Shown: one piece after another, positions 16,172 through 25,423 of the stretch
How the letters are laid out: each line of letters begins with the position of its first letter
How positions within the stretch are numbered: position 1 is the first letter of the stretch
Assembly: GCA_965199915.1 (NCBI GenBank)
Contig: OZ241348.1
Coordinates: 186,001-250,000 of the forward strand
DNA length: 64,000 nt
Direction of reading: 5' to 3'
Source: VXYL01 sp965199915
GTDB taxonomy: Bacteria > Pseudomonadota > Gammaproteobacteria > Pseudomonadales > Azotimanducaceae
Notes under the pieces: model-generated
Told to the model about the DNA's origin: nothing
Databases searched by the model: none
Seen by the model: the letters and a program-made list of their open reading frames with translations, nothing else
Made by a program: the position numbers and the translations under genes

Positions 16172-19129
16172 CTAAAACGACATGTGCAGCGAGAGGTTCA
16201 AGACGCGCCCGTAGAGGGGCGATCGGTCCGGCGACTGCTGATCCAACGCTTCGCCCGCCGCGTTCGTGACCCGCGTTTTGCCGTAGCTGCTGGTCAGATT
16301 GTTGACGGTGAGCGTCACCCGCGAGCCCTCGGCCCACGCCGGGGCCGGCAACAATCCGCCGGCGCCGAAGGTGTAGTTCAGGCGCAGGTCCACGATGGTG
16401 GGCGGAGTGTAGACGTTCGTCACGTTGGTGATGATCGTGGTCGTCTTGGCGCGCCGCTCCACGTCCACGCCTAGCTGCAGGCCCCGGTGCGTCCAAGTGA
16501 GCTGGGCGCTGGTTGCGCTCGGCGACACCACGCCGATGGGCGTTTGCGCCGTGGCGAGGCGCACCACGCTTACGGGTTCGTCAAGGGCGGGATCCACCGT
16601 CACGTCGTAGTGCAGCGTGCGCGAGTAGCGAAACTGCACGTCCACGTTGCCCCAATCGCCACCCCGCTGGAAGTGCATCTCGTGGTCCAAACCTTCGCGG
16701 GTGACCTCGGATGCGTTGATCCAGCGTTGGTCCTGAACGTAGAGATCCTCATCCGCCCTATAGATCGTGTTGCTCGGCAACATGTCCGGGTCGATGATCG
16801 TGGCGCGGATTTGCGTGATTCGATCCGCGTACCGGGTGCGGCTCCAAGTAGTCTTCAGCGTCAACCCCGGCAGCGAAACGGGCATCACCTCAAAGCCGAC
16901 GTTGGAGGTTTGCGCCGTCTCCGGCTTGAGATCCGGATTGCCGCCTTGGCGGACGAGGGCGTTCGCGCACACCAACCTGTTGCCGAGTTGGAGCCGAATG
17001 CAGCTGAACCCCGTTGCCATTTGCTGGCTGGGGCGCAAGAGGAGTTGGTTGAGTTGCGGCGCCACGAACGCGGTCTGGCGGCTCATGCGGATGCGGGCGC
17101 TGTCCCGCGGCGTGTAGATGAGGCCGAAACCCCATGTGCTGGCGTCGCCCGTCGCCGTCAAGTCCTGCGCGTTCTCGGGGGCGTCGCCCTCGCGGTAGAC
17201 CACATCCGGCGTGGCGTAGGAATCCCAGCGCGCGGACAGGCTGAAATCAAGGCTTTGGCCGAAGTCGAACACCGGCACCAACGCCTCCACGTACGCCGCC
17301 TTGTTGGAACGTTCGGCGTTGGTGTTCAGGGAGGTGATCGAGCCAAGCGGCCCCGCCAACACTTGAAACTCCGTCGCGCTTTGCAAAGATGTCGTATGGT
17401 GGCTGGCGCCGAACAACACTCGCGCGTCGCCGCCGGGCAGCAGCGGGAAGCGGCCGCGCACCAGCGCGCTGAAACGAGACTGCTCGTTGGTGCTGCCGGC
17501 GGTGAGCGCATCCCCGACGTAGGCCGAAAGGTCGCCAAACGGATTGATCGCTGGCGGCGGCGGCACCTGCACGCGGCAGAAACCGAACGAAAACGTGCCG
17601 CCTTTCTCCGCGCAGGATTCGGCGGTTTCACCGGAGAGGAACTGCGTCACCGGCGTCATGCCGTCCGAGCGCATCCCGGCCTGCAGGCGCACCAAATCCA
17701 GCGTGTTGACGCGATCCGTGCTGTCCTTCGTGGAGGAAAAGCCCCAATCCGCCTCCCATTCCCAGCCGGAGTCGCCGAACGCGCCGGCAAGGTCCAACCC
17801 CGTGTCCAGCGTGTCCGTTTCCGTCAGCGTGGCGCCGGTGCCCATGTCGCGGCGTTGACCGCGCAAATGCACGTTGCGGTCGAAGGGATTGAACGGATTG
17901 TTCGCTCCCAAGGTCTGGCCGCTGAAGCGGAGGTAACCGAGGTTGTACATGGTCTCGCGCCGTTCGAAGCGCACCCGCGCCCCGACGGTCAGCCAGTCGC
18001 CGAAATCCCGCTCCGCGGCGAGGGAACCGCCGTTGCGCTCGCTCTCCGGCAGCGTGCTGTAGCCGGCTTGCGTCTCGACGCCCCAATTCGGCACCTCAAA
18101 TTGGGTGATCTCGTCCACGCTGGAGTTTTCGTTGAAGCCTTCGGGGAGGATGGCGTGCGTGATTCCCTCGGCGCGGGCTTTGTCCTCGTCGCTCAAGGCG
18201 TTGTATTCCGGTTGCGTCAACAGGTCGCCGTCGAGCCGAAAGAGCACCGGGAAGTGAACACCCCCGGGGCCGCAGCAAAAGCGGATGTCGTACTGCGGGC
18301 CGGGGAAGATGGAACGCTGGAAGAGGGTGGCTTCGCGGTCCGCGCCGTCGAGACCGGAATGGCCGCCGTGCGTGAACGTCGCGCGCAGCCGGGTGCCCGC
18401 CCACTCGACGCCGCCGGCGATGCTGCCGCGCCATTCGCTGTAGCCGCCGTCCCCCGGCCAGTTGTAGTTCAAGTCCAGCTCCACGCCTTGGTAGTCCTTG
18501 CGCGTGATGATGTTCACCACGCCGCCCACGGCGTCCGACCCGTACACCGCGGACGCGCCATCGAGCATCACTTCGACGCGTTCGACAATGGAAAGGGGAA
18601 TGGAGGAGATGTCGGTGACGCCGCCGAGGAAGCCGCTGTGCCCGGTGCGCTTGCCGTCCACCAGGATCAGGGTGGACTCGCTGCCGAGGCCGCGCAGATT
18701 CACGGTGGAGGCGCCGCTGAAGTTCGTCGCGGCGTTGAGGCTGCTGCCGAAGCGCTCGGCGGTGGAGTTCAAGTTCTGCGGCAACTGGCGCAGCACGCGC
18801 TCCAAGGTGGCTTCGCCGGTGCTTTCGATGAAGGTGCGGTCCAGCACCAGCAGGTTGCCGGCCAGCTCGTTGGGCGTGCGCGCCAAGCGGCTGCCGGTGA
18901 CGACAACCTCTTCCACCACGGTTTGCGGCACCACCGGAGCGTCTTCGAGTTCCGTCGCTGCAACGGCGTCCGTCGTTTCGGCGTCCGTCGTCTCGTCCGC
19001 GTCTTCATCCTGCGCCGCACCCTGCGCCACACCCTGCGCCGCGGCGAGGGCCGCGCCAAGCGCCACGCAAGCGGCCAACGACCCGCGCCGAAAAGCCGCC
19101 CGGCGGGCGCTTCTGTGTCCTGTGCGCAT
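16172..19129 (-). CDS. TonB-dependent receptor (large, substrate unknown)
   Basis: This is a 985-residue outer-membrane protein. The start MRTGHRSARR is preceded by GGAGGGG, and a basic N-terminus leads to a signal peptide (SLAACVALGAALAAAQG). An acidic linker and the TonB-box-like VEEVVVTGSRLAR follow. Next come the plug domain (LRQLPQNLNS, VNLRGLGSESTLILVDGKR, DISSIPLSIVERVEVMLDG, YGSDAVGGVVNIITRKD) and a long β-barrel ending in an aromatic residue (LSLHMSF). The size and the TGSR box are typical of receptors for large or complex organic substrates in gammaproteobacteria. It is divergent from dsbD with about 100 bases between starts. A possible -10 (TATACT on this strand) lies near 19180, but no Fur-like site was seen. 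Confidence 0.88.
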   Translation of the reverse strand: MRTGHRSARRAAFRRGSLAACVALGAALAAAQGVAQGAAQDEDADETTDAETTDAVAATELEDAPVVPQTVVEEVVVTGSRLARTPNELAGNLLVLDRTFIESTGEATLERVLRQLPQNLNSTAERFGSSLNAATNFSGASTVNLRGLGSESTLILVDGKRTGHSGFLGGVTDISSIPLSIVERVEVMLDGASAVYGSDAVGGVVNIITRKDYQGVELDLNYNWPGDGGYSEWRGSIAGGVEWAGTRLRATFTHGGHSGLDGADREATLFQRSIFPGPQYDIRFCCGPGGVHFPVLFRLDGDLLTQPEYNALSDEDKARAEGITHAILPEGFNENSSVDEITQFEVPNWGVETQAGYSTLPESERNGGSLAAERDFGDWLTVGARVRFERRETMYNLGYLRFSGQTLGANNPFNPFDRNVHLRGQRRDMGTGATLTETDTLDTGLDLAGAFGDSGWEWEADWGFSSTKDSTDRVNTLDLVRLQAGMRSDGMTPVTQFLSGETAESCAEKGGTFSFGFCRVQVPPPPAINPFGDLSAYVGDALTAGSTNEQSRFSALVRGRFPLLPGGDARVLFGASHHTTSLQSATEFQVLAGPLGSITSLNTNAERSNKAAYVEALVPVFDFGQSLDFSLSARWDSYATPDVVYREGDAPENAQDLTATGDASTWGFGLIYTPRDSARIRMSRQTAFVAPQLNQLLLRPSQQMATGFSCIRLQLGNRLVCANALVRQGGNPDLKPETAQTSNVGFEVMPVSLPGLTLKTTWSRTRYADRITQIRATIIDPDMLPSNTIYRADEDLYVQDQRWINASEVTREGLDHEMHFQRGGDWGNVDVQFRYSRTLHYDVTVDPALDEPVSVVRLATAQTPIGVVSPSATSAQLTWTHRGLQLGVDVERRAKTTTIITNVTNVYTPPTIVDLRLNYTFGAGGLLPAPAWAEGSRVTLTVNNLTSSYGKTRVTNAAGEALDQQSPDRSPLYGRVLNLSLHMSF

Positions 19130-19232
19130 TGTTCCCCTCCTTCCAATCGCCCAATGCGGGCCTATGAACAAACGGGCGTTAGTATATGACTAAAGACGTG
19201 CTGCCTTTGGCGCCTCGTTGGAGGGCGCGAAC

Positions 19233-21458
19233 ATGAACGCGATCCGCCGAACCACAGCCGCCGTGGCGCTGGCCGCGACGGCCGCCCTTGCCGCCGCTCA
19301 AAGCGCCGCGTCAGCGGACGCTCCCGCGTCTGCGGACGCTGTCGCGTCTGCGGATGCTCTCGCATCCGTGCAAACACGGCACTCGAAAGTGGCCCTGGTC
19401 GCCGAGCAGGCCAGTCTGCCCGCCGAGGGCGGCACGGTCACCGTCGGTCTGCGTCTCGAGCCCGATCGCGGCTGGCATGCGTACTGGACCAATCCGGGCG
19501 ACGCCGGATTGCCGGCGACGTTGCGCTGGACGCTGCCGGAGGGTTTTTCCGCCGCCGAACCGCGCTATCCCGCGCCGCACGTCATTCCATTCGGCGATCT
19601 GGTCACCTACGGCTTCGACGAGCCGATTCTGTTGTTGGTGGAAATAGCGGTTCCGGCGGGATTGGCGGAGAGCAGCGTCGCGCTGGCCGCCAAGGTGCGC
19701 TGGGTGGTGTGCGACGACGAACTGTGCGTGCCGGAGCAGGCGAGCCTCTCCCTGACGCTGCCGGTGGGCGACGGCGGTTCGCATCCGGACCGCGCCGAAA
19801 TGTTCGCCGCGGCGCGCGCCAAACTTCCCGCCACGGTGGATTGGCCGGCGCGTTTCGAGCACACCGGCGAGGACGTGCGGGTGGCCGTGCGCGCGCCCGA
19901 CGCCGCAAGCGGGATGCGCGACGCCTATCTGTTCGTGGGGCGCAAGCACTTGGTGCGCTACGCGCGGCAGGAAGCGTCCTTCGCGCCGCGCGGCGTGGTG
20001 TTCGCGTTGCGGGCGGGCGCTCGCTTGCGCGGCGTGGATGCGTTTCCCGCCGTGCTCGCCTTCAAGGACGGGGCCGGTGCCCAGCAGGCCGTTTGGCTGG
20101 ACGTGCGCGCCGGCGAGGACTTGACGGGGCTGGTGGCGGGCACTGCGTCCACTGGCGCGCCGGCGGCGCAGGCGGGCATGTCGTTCGGCCTTGCGGTTCT
20201 GTTCGCGTTTCTCGGCGGCGTCATCCTGAACCTGATGCCCTGCGTGTTCCCCATTCTCAGCATGAAGGCGCTGAGCCTTGCGAACACCGCCGGGGGCGAC
20301 CGCCGCGTGGCCAAGCAGAGCGGCCTTCTTTACACCGCCGGCATCTTGGTGGCTTTCGCGGCCATCGGCGCGCTGTTGCTGATTTTGCGCGCCCGCGGCG
20401 CGCAGGTGGGGTGGGGGTTCCATCTGCAGTCCGCCACCGTGAACCTGGCGCTGGCGCTGTTGATGCTGGCCATCGGGTTGAACCTCGCCGGCGTGTTCGA
20501 GTTCGGCGCTCGCTTGGCGGGGGTTGGCGCCGGCCTTGTCGCCGGGGGCGAACGCCGGGCGGCGTTCTTCACCGGGCTGTTGGCGGTGCTCGTCGCCGCG
20601 CCTTGCGTCGCGCCGTTCATGGCCACCGCGCTTGGCTACGCGCTGACGCAACCGGCGCCGGTGGCGCTGGCGGTGTTTCTAGCGCTGGGCCTCGGGCTCG
20701 CGTTCCCGTACCTGCTGCTGAGTTGGGTGCCGGCGGTGGGTCGGGCGCTGCCGCGGCCCGGGCCGTGGATGGGCACCTTCCGCACCGTGCTGGCGTTCCC
20801 GATGTTCGGCGCCGCGGTGTGGCTGTTCTGGGTGGTCGGCAATCAGCTGGGCGTGGATGCGATGGCCGTCGGTCTCTTAGCGGGGCTGGCGCTCGGCTTC
20901 GCCCTGTGGGCGTTCGGCCGGGTGTTTGGCAATGCTCGGCCTTGGGTGTGGCGCGGCGCCGCGCTGGTGGGCGTGGTGGCGGCCACGGCGCTCGGTTGGA
21001 AGATGCCGGATTTCAAGTCCGCGGCGGGCGCCGGTCACGCCGGCACCTTGGGGCAGCTGGAGTTGGAGCCCTTCACGCCCGAGCGGGTGACGGGCTACCT
21101 CGCCGCCGGCCAACCACTGTTTCTCTACTTCACCGCGGACTGGTGCGTGAGCTGCAAGGTGAACGAGCGCGTGGCGTTGGCGTCGGACGCCGTGGGCGAG
21201 GCGTTCCGCGCCCGCGGCGTGAAAGTGGTGGAAGGCGATTGGACCAACGAGGACGCGGTGATCACCGAGTGGCTGCACCGCTACGGGCGCGTGGGCGTGC
21301 CGCTGTATTTGTACTTTCCGCGCGGCGCGACGCTGGACACCGCGGCGGTGCTGCCGCAGATTCTGGTGCCGGACGTCGTGATCAACGCGGTGGACGCGGC
21401 GGACGCCAGCGCTGGAACCGCCGCTGAGACGGTACGCGATTCCGCGCACGCCGCTTGA
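19233..21458 (+). CDS. dsbD: Thiol:disulfide interchange protein DsbD (ScsB-like)
   Basis: This is a 741-residue inner-membrane protein. The signal peptide and a low-complexity Ala/Ser/Asp linker are followed by an N-terminal periplasmic domain (RGWHAYWTNPGDAG, VVCDDELCVPE). Eight or so membrane helices hold the redox cysteines in LNLMPCVFPILSMKAL and LVAAPCVAPFMATALG. The C-terminal thioredoxin domain has YFTADWCVSCKVNERVAL. It carries electrons from cytoplasmic thioredoxin to periplasmic proteins such as the TlpA-like protein at 12730. The stop overlaps the TTG start of the downstream kinase. The ATG at 19233 is chosen because it directly precedes the signal peptide. Confidence 0.92.
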   Translation: MNAIRRTTAAVALAATAALAAAQSAASADAPASADAVASADALASVQTRHSKVALVAEQASLPAEGGTVTVGLRLEPDRGWHAYWTNPGDAGLPATLRWTLPEGFSAAEPRYPAPHVIPFGDLVTYGFDEPILLLVEIAVPAGLAESSVALAAKVRWVVCDDELCVPEQASLSLTLPVGDGGSHPDRAEMFAAARAKLPATVDWPARFEHTGEDVRVAVRAPDAASGMRDAYLFVGRKHLVRYARQEASFAPRGVVFALRAGARLRGVDAFPAVLAFKDGAGAQQAVWLDVRAGEDLTGLVAGTASTGAPAAQAGMSFGLAVLFAFLGGVILNLMPCVFPILSMKALSLANTAGGDRRVAKQSGLLYTAGILVAFAAIGALLLILRARGAQVGWGFHLQSATVNLALALLMLAIGLNLAGVFEFGARLAGVGAGLVAGGERRAAFFTGLLAVLVAAPCVAPFMATALGYALTQPAPVALAVFLALGLGLAFPYLLLSWVPAVGRALPRPGPWMGTFRTVLAFPMFGAAVWLFWVVGNQLGVDAMAVGLLAGLALGFALWAFGRVFGNARPWVWRGAALVGVVAATALGWKMPDFKSAAGAGHAGTLGQLELEPFTPERVTGYLAAGQPLFLYFTADWCVSCKVNERVALASDAVGEAFRARGVKVVEGDWTNEDAVITEWLHRYGRVGVPLYLYFPRGATLDTAAVLPQILVPDVVINAVDAADASAGTAAETVRDSAHAA
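19308..19367 (+). repeat. 18-bp tandem repeat in the dsbD leader
   Basis: Three near-copies of GCGTCTGCGGACGCTGTC, plus a partial fourth, encode repeats of ASADA(P/V/L) just after the signal peptide. The period is a multiple of three, so copy-number change would only alter linker length. Confidence 0.75.
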
Positions 21459-22135
21459 CCGCCGACGCTCGAGTCGCCCGCGGAACGGCGCGCGGGAACT
21501 CGCAGATTGGCCAGCGCATTCACATCGTTGGCATCAGCTGCTCCGGCAAGACCACGTTGGCATCGCGTCTCGCGGCGTTGCTCCGCGCGGACTTCGTGGA
21601 CCTCGACGCCATCAACTGGCTGCCGAACTGGGTCGCTCTCAACGAGACCGACCGCCCGGAACTCGAACGCCGATTCCGCGCCGCCACCCAAGGCGAACGC
21701 TGGGTGACCGCGGGGTCGTATACGGCGACGGCGCAGCGCGCGTTCTGGCCGCGGCTGGACACCATCGTCTGGCTGGACTTGCCGGCGGCGTTGCTGATGT
21801 GGCGGTGTCTGCGCCGTTCCTGGCGCCGCTGGCGCGCCAAGGAGCTGCTTTGGGGCACGAACGTGGAACGCTTCTGGCCGCACCTTGCCGTGTGGCGGCG
21901 CGAAGATTCGCTGTTGTGGTGGATCGCAACCCAACACCGCCGCAAACGCCGCAACACATTGGCGGCCATGATCGATCCGCGTTGGTCGCACATTCGCTTC
22001 GTGCGGTTGAAATCGAACGCCGACATAGAAGCGTTCATTGAGCAGGCGCGGTCAAGTGGAGGAAACCAAGGCGTCGACATGCGGGAAGACCGCGAGTGTG
22101 CAAGCCCAAACACGGTCACAAGTCGTCGGGTGTGA
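21455..22135 (+). CDS. P-loop kinase, adenylate-kinase/topology-modulation type
   Basis: This is a 226-residue protein starting at a TTG that overlaps the dsbD stop; an internal start nearer the P-loop is possible. The Walker A motif is IHIVGISCSGKTTLASRLA at about residue 22. It is followed by DFVDLDAINWLPNW, which fits the FlaR/topology-modulation protein group of small NMP-kinase-like ATPases. The middle contains a basic Trp/Arg stretch (RRSWRRWRAK). The cellular substrate is unknown. The last 20 bases overlap the 3' end of the convergent hicA. Confidence 0.75.
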   Translation: MTADARVARGTARGNSQIGQRIHIVGISCSGKTTLASRLAALLRADFVDLDAINWLPNWVALNETDRPELERRFRAATQGERWVTAGSYTATAQRAFWPRLDTIVWLDLPAALLMWRCLRRSWRRWRAKELLWGTNVERFWPHLAVWRREDSLLWWIATQHRRKRRNTLAAMIDPRWSHIRFVRLKSNADIEAFIEQARSSGGNQGVDMREDRECASPNTVTSRRV

Positions 22136-22328
22136 GGCCGGTTCGCTTGCCGATCCGAGCAAGCATGCGTGGGCCAATCTCGTCGCCATCGTGAAACGAG
22201 AACACGAAGTCGGCGTCGCCGGCACGCGCTAGCGTCCGGTGGGATCCTGATGTCCGTTTGGTCCGCCAGCCAATGCGTTGCAGTGCCGCCAACACGCGCC
22301 GGCCTCGCGTGGCGGACCAGGTACTCAC
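22116..22328 (-). CDS. hicA: HicA-type mRNA interferase toxin
   Basis: This is a 70-residue protein from GTG 22328, which overlaps the hicB stop. HicA toxins are small dsRBD-fold RNases that cleave mRNA; the hallmarks are a G-S-H active-site motif and a basic surface. Here the motif is KRTSGSHRTLARAG, followed by FSFHDGDEIGPRMLARIGKR, as in the YcfA/HicA family. It is encoded after its antitoxin rather than before it, the less common order. Its 3' end overlaps the convergent kinase gene by 20 bases. Confidence 0.85.
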   Translation of the reverse strand: MSTWSATRGRRVLAALQRIGWRTKRTSGSHRTLARAGDADFVFSFHDGDEIGPRMLARIGKRTGLTPDDL

Positions 22329-22534
22329 CCGGCCGCCGGCCGGATTTCGATAGTTTCCGCCGGCCGGCCGTCTTCTTCGATGTTCTCTGCCAGTACGCGC
22401 AACGCCAACACCTCGACCTGCGCTAGGGCTTCGTCGCGTGTGCTGCCGTACACCATTACTCCGGGAAGCTCCGGCACTTCTGCGATCCAGCGGCCATCCA
22501 CCTCGCGCTCCGTCTCTATCGTAAGTTGCTTCAT
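22325..22534 (-). CDS. hicB: HicB-type antitoxin
   Basis: This is a 69-residue partial RNase-H-like-fold protein beginning MKQLTIETEREVDGRWIAE. The central segment VPELPGVMVYGSTRDEALAQ is the HicB signature. The C-terminus is short and lacks an obvious helix-turn-helix or ribbon-helix-helix, so autoregulation may depend on the HicA-HicB complex or be absent. The start is fixed by the family N-terminus and a GAGGTG ribosome site upstream. The stop overlaps hicA, so the two are coupled. Confidence 0.85.
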   Translation of the reverse strand: MKQLTIETEREVDGRWIAEVPELPGVMVYGSTRDEALAQVEVLALRVLAENIEEDGRPAETIEIRPAAG

Positions 22535-22808
22535 TGCTCGCACCTCCACATGGCCCCAAGCACGATTTCGCAGTCGGTGCAACCTCCGACGCCTAGAGCG
22601 AACAGTAGCACAGCAGCGTAGGGGCCGTACTTGGTGCAGGTCGCCAACAGTTGGGGTCGAAGTCGGAAATCCACGCTGGAAAAAATCGCAATAGCCACCG
22701 CCCTATTGAGGGACGCTCAACTTGGCTTGAGAAACGCAGGTTCCGCACACGGTGTTGGAGCCGATAGAGTGCGCTCTTGGACCGCGCCAAACACGGAAAG
22801 TGCTCGCC

Positions 22809-24689
22809 ATGCGCCGGCTTGGATGGCGAATTGGAATGACCTTGCGCTTGCATCGACGATCTATCGCGTGGCTGTTGGCGGCGGCATGCTCCGTAACGGC
22901 TGCGACCGCGGACGAGAACCGCATTGCGGAGGTGATCGTCAGCGCCAGCCGCATCGGCGCGGTGGATCAACTCGCCGCGGTGTTGGAGGAAGAAGACCTG
23001 CTTGCCGGATTCCACGGCGCCGACGCGCTGTGGACACTGCCCGGGCTCGCCCTCTCGGCGGCCGGCAATCGCGGCGCCATCACGCAGGCGCGGCTGCGCG
23101 GCGCCGAGGCAAACCACCTGCTAGTGCTGTTCGACGGCGTGGCCGTGAATGATCCCGCCACCGGCTCGGAGTTCAACTTCGGCGCCTTGGACTTGACCGG
23201 AGTGCGCCGGGTGGAACTCTTGGCCGGCCCCCAAAGCGCGGTGTGGGGCAGCGACGCGCTGGCCGGGGTGTTGCACTTCGACAGCACGCCGAAGCGCAGC
23301 GGACGCCGTCTCGCGCTGGGCTGGGGTTCGCACGGCACCGTGGACGTGGACGCCGCGTTCGCGCGCGTGGACGGCAAGAGCGTTCGCGCCGTCAGCGTCG
23401 GGCGCGTGCGCAGCGACGGCACGAATGCGGCTTTGTCCGGCAGCGAGGCGGACGGGTTCGCCAACACCGCGGCGCACCTGCGGGCGGACACCGAGCGCGG
23501 CGCTTGGGCGCTTTCCTCTATGGCGCGCTGGTCCGAGGCGGACGCCCGCTACGACCCCACGCCGCCGCCGCGCTTCGTGCCGGAAGACGGCGATCGGCGC
23601 GGCGAAACCCGCGCCAAACTGCTGCTGGCGAGCGCGCGCTTTGTCGGTTTCGAGCGGTTCGAGCCGTGGTTGACGGTCTCCACGCTGCGCACCGGCTTGC
23701 GCAATCTCGCCGATGGCGACGTGACCAACACCTTTGCCGGCCGCCGCGACACCGCCACCTTGGCCGCCAATCTCCATCACGGCCGGCAACGCTTCAACCT
23801 AACCGCCGAAGTGCGAACCGAGCACTTCGCCCAGCGCGCCGATGCGACGCCTTACGGCGATCCCAACCAGCGGCAACGGGCCACGACGGCGAGCGTTGCC
23901 GCCGAACACCAGGCGCGCCTCGGCGGTTTTGCCTTCACGGTTTCCGCGCGCCGGGATTTCAACGACCACTTCAAGCACGCCTTCGCGTACCGCCTCGGCG
24001 CCACCACGAACGGCAATCCGCGCTGGTTCGCCAGCGTTGGGCGCGGCGTCAAGAACCCGACGTTCATCGAACGGTTCGGCTACGCGCCGGATGCGTTCCT
24101 AGGCAATCCGAACCTGTTGCCGGAAACCTCGCGGGGCGTGGAAGCGGGCGTGGCGTGGCAGTGGGAGCGCGGCGAACTGTCGCTCACCGCCTTCGACAAC
24201 GCCTTGCGCCGCGAGATAGACGGCTTCCACTTTGACGCCGAACGCGGCGCCTTCACCGCCCGCAACTTACCCGACAAGAGCCGGCGGCGGGGCGGCGAGG
24301 CGCGCTTCGCCGCAAGTTGGAACTGGTTGCGCTTGCAGGGCGCCTACAGCTACACGGACGCCGCCGAACGCGACAGCGGCCAAGAAGTGCGGCGACCGCG
24401 CCATCTCGCCAACCTCTCCGTGCGCTGGAAAGTAACGCCGCGCCTTGTGGCCAAGGCGGGTGTTGCCCACACCGGCGCCTCGGCGGACCGGGACTACTCC
24501 ACCTTCCCCGCAACCCGCGTCACCTTGCCCGGCTTCGAACTGCTGCGCCTGCAACTCGCCTTCGCGCCCACCCCGGGATGGCGCTTGCGTCTGCTGGTGG
24601 ACAACGCCTTGGACGCCGCCCACACGACCGTCTTCGGCTACCGGGGTCCCGGACGCGCGACGATGCTGACGGCGGAAGTGGCGTTGTAG
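22809..24689 (+). CDS. TonB-dependent receptor, BtuB-like size class
   Basis: This is a protein of about 626 residues with a signal peptide (SIAWLLAAACSVTAATA), a TonB-box-like IAEVIVSASRIG, a plug (GADALWTLPGLALS, QARLRGAEANHLLVLFDGV, GVRRVELLAGPQSAVWGSDA) and a 22-strand-type barrel. It ends with an aromatic/hydrophobic strand (TMLTAEVAL). The length and plug wording resemble BtuB and other small-siderophore or cobalamin receptors. I looked upstream for a cobalamin riboswitch and did not find a convincing one, so the substrate is left open. The start could also be ATG 22836. Confidence 0.85.
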   Translation: MRRLGWRIGMTLRLHRRSIAWLLAAACSVTAATADENRIAEVIVSASRIGAVDQLAAVLEEEDLLAGFHGADALWTLPGLALSAAGNRGAITQARLRGAEANHLLVLFDGVAVNDPATGSEFNFGALDLTGVRRVELLAGPQSAVWGSDALAGVLHFDSTPKRSGRRLALGWGSHGTVDVDAAFARVDGKSVRAVSVGRVRSDGTNAALSGSEADGFANTAAHLRADTERGAWALSSMARWSEADARYDPTPPPRFVPEDGDRRGETRAKLLLASARFVGFERFEPWLTVSTLRTGLRNLADGDVTNTFAGRRDTATLAANLHHGRQRFNLTAEVRTEHFAQRADATPYGDPNQRQRATTASVAAEHQARLGGFAFTVSARRDFNDHFKHAFAYRLGATTNGNPRWFASVGRGVKNPTFIERFGYAPDAFLGNPNLLPETSRGVEAGVAWQWERGELSLTAFDNALRREIDGFHFDAERGAFTARNLPDKSRRRGGEARFAASWNWLRLQGAYSYTDAAERDSGQEVRRPRHLANLSVRWKVTPRLVAKAGVAHTGASADRDYSTFPATRVTLPGFELLRLQLAFAPTPGWRLRLLVDNALDAAHTTVFGYRGPGRATMLTAEVAL

Positions 24690-24696
24690 GTCTGCA

Positions 24697-24849
24697 TCAC
24701 TTTCCCCATTGGTCGCCCGCCAGCCGCTTCGCCACGATGTATCGCCACCGCCTGCCCATGTTGGTCTTGGTGAGGAACAACGCGAAGGCGGTGAGGTATA
24801 TGAACGCAAGAACAAAGGCGACCGCGCCGGTTATCAACATCCCCTCCAT
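24697..24849 (-). CDS. 50-residue single-span membrane protein
   Basis: The protein begins MEGMLITGAVAFVLAFIYLT with one membrane helix to about residue 27, followed by a basic cytoplasmic tail (KTNMGRRWRYIVAKRLAGDQ). A strong ribosome site (GGAGGTGG, 5 bases before the ATG) makes translation likely. It ends 7 bases from the convergent TonB receptor. I do not recognise a family. Confidence 0.6.
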   Translation of the reverse strand: MEGMLITGAVAFVLAFIYLTAFALFLTKTNMGRRWRYIVAKRLAGDQWGK

Positions 24850-24994
24850 TTCCACCTCCAAGTGCTGGACATGTGGCAGCATGTTACACCTGTGAAGCAA
24901 CGGTTTGAGGTGCCGACAACATGGCCGTTTGAGCCGTTTGACAACCCCGAAGCGGCACCGCAACATTCCGCCCCGTGACTCGAAGGTATGGCAA

Positions 24995-25369
24995 ATGCCC
25001 GCTCTACGGGATGAGCTAAGCCAACATTTCGACCGTTGGCGCGACGGCCTGTCCCTCTCTTGGCGCAAGAGGCTCGAGTGCGTGCCCGATGGCAAAGCCG
25101 TCCCGTTAGATGTGTCGCTCGGCAAAGGCGAACGAATCGTGCCCGTGTCCGGTGTTCACAGCGGTGTCTTCTATGCGTTGGGAGGCATTGATCCTTTGGA
25201 TGTGCATGTCGTCGTAGTCGGCAACGATCCCTATCCCCACCCGGATCGGGCCACTGGTCGCGCTTTCGAGCAAGGCGAGCGAACCAGCTGGATCCTTGAC
25301 TTGGCAAAGCCGGGTTGCGTTACGCGCAGTTTGCTAAGCTTGGTCTGCGCCACCGCCGCTCTTTGTCCA
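24995..25369 (+). pseudogene. Uracil-DNA glycosylase, N-terminal part (interrupted)
   Basis: These 125 codons encode the front of a uracil-DNA glycosylase: the family-1-type catalytic loop appears as VVVVGNDPYPHPDRATGRAF, corresponding to GQDPYH. The frame runs to the TCCA target duplication at 25366-25369, where an IS1380-like element (with an ISAzo13-like element inside it) breaks in. Joining codon CCA at 25367-25369 to GAT at 28324 gives an uninterrupted frame into the second half. The gene was therefore whole, about 350 codons, before insertion. The translation continuing into the IS ends at 25417. Confidence 0.85.
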
Positions 25370-25423
25370 CCCTATTGTTGCAGTTTGAGGTCACCCGAGG
25401 TTGGAGAAATGCGGTGATTTGCT

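Noticed and set aside
16487..19189. 900-codon open frame opposite the large TonB receptor
   Set aside because: It is an antisense shadow created by GC-rich codon bias; the opposite strand encodes a complete receptor with signal peptide, plug and barrel motifs.
22535..22808. Possible cobalamin riboswitch before the BtuB-sized receptor
   Set aside because: I could not find a convincing B12 box or the paired stems; a covariance-model search would decide.
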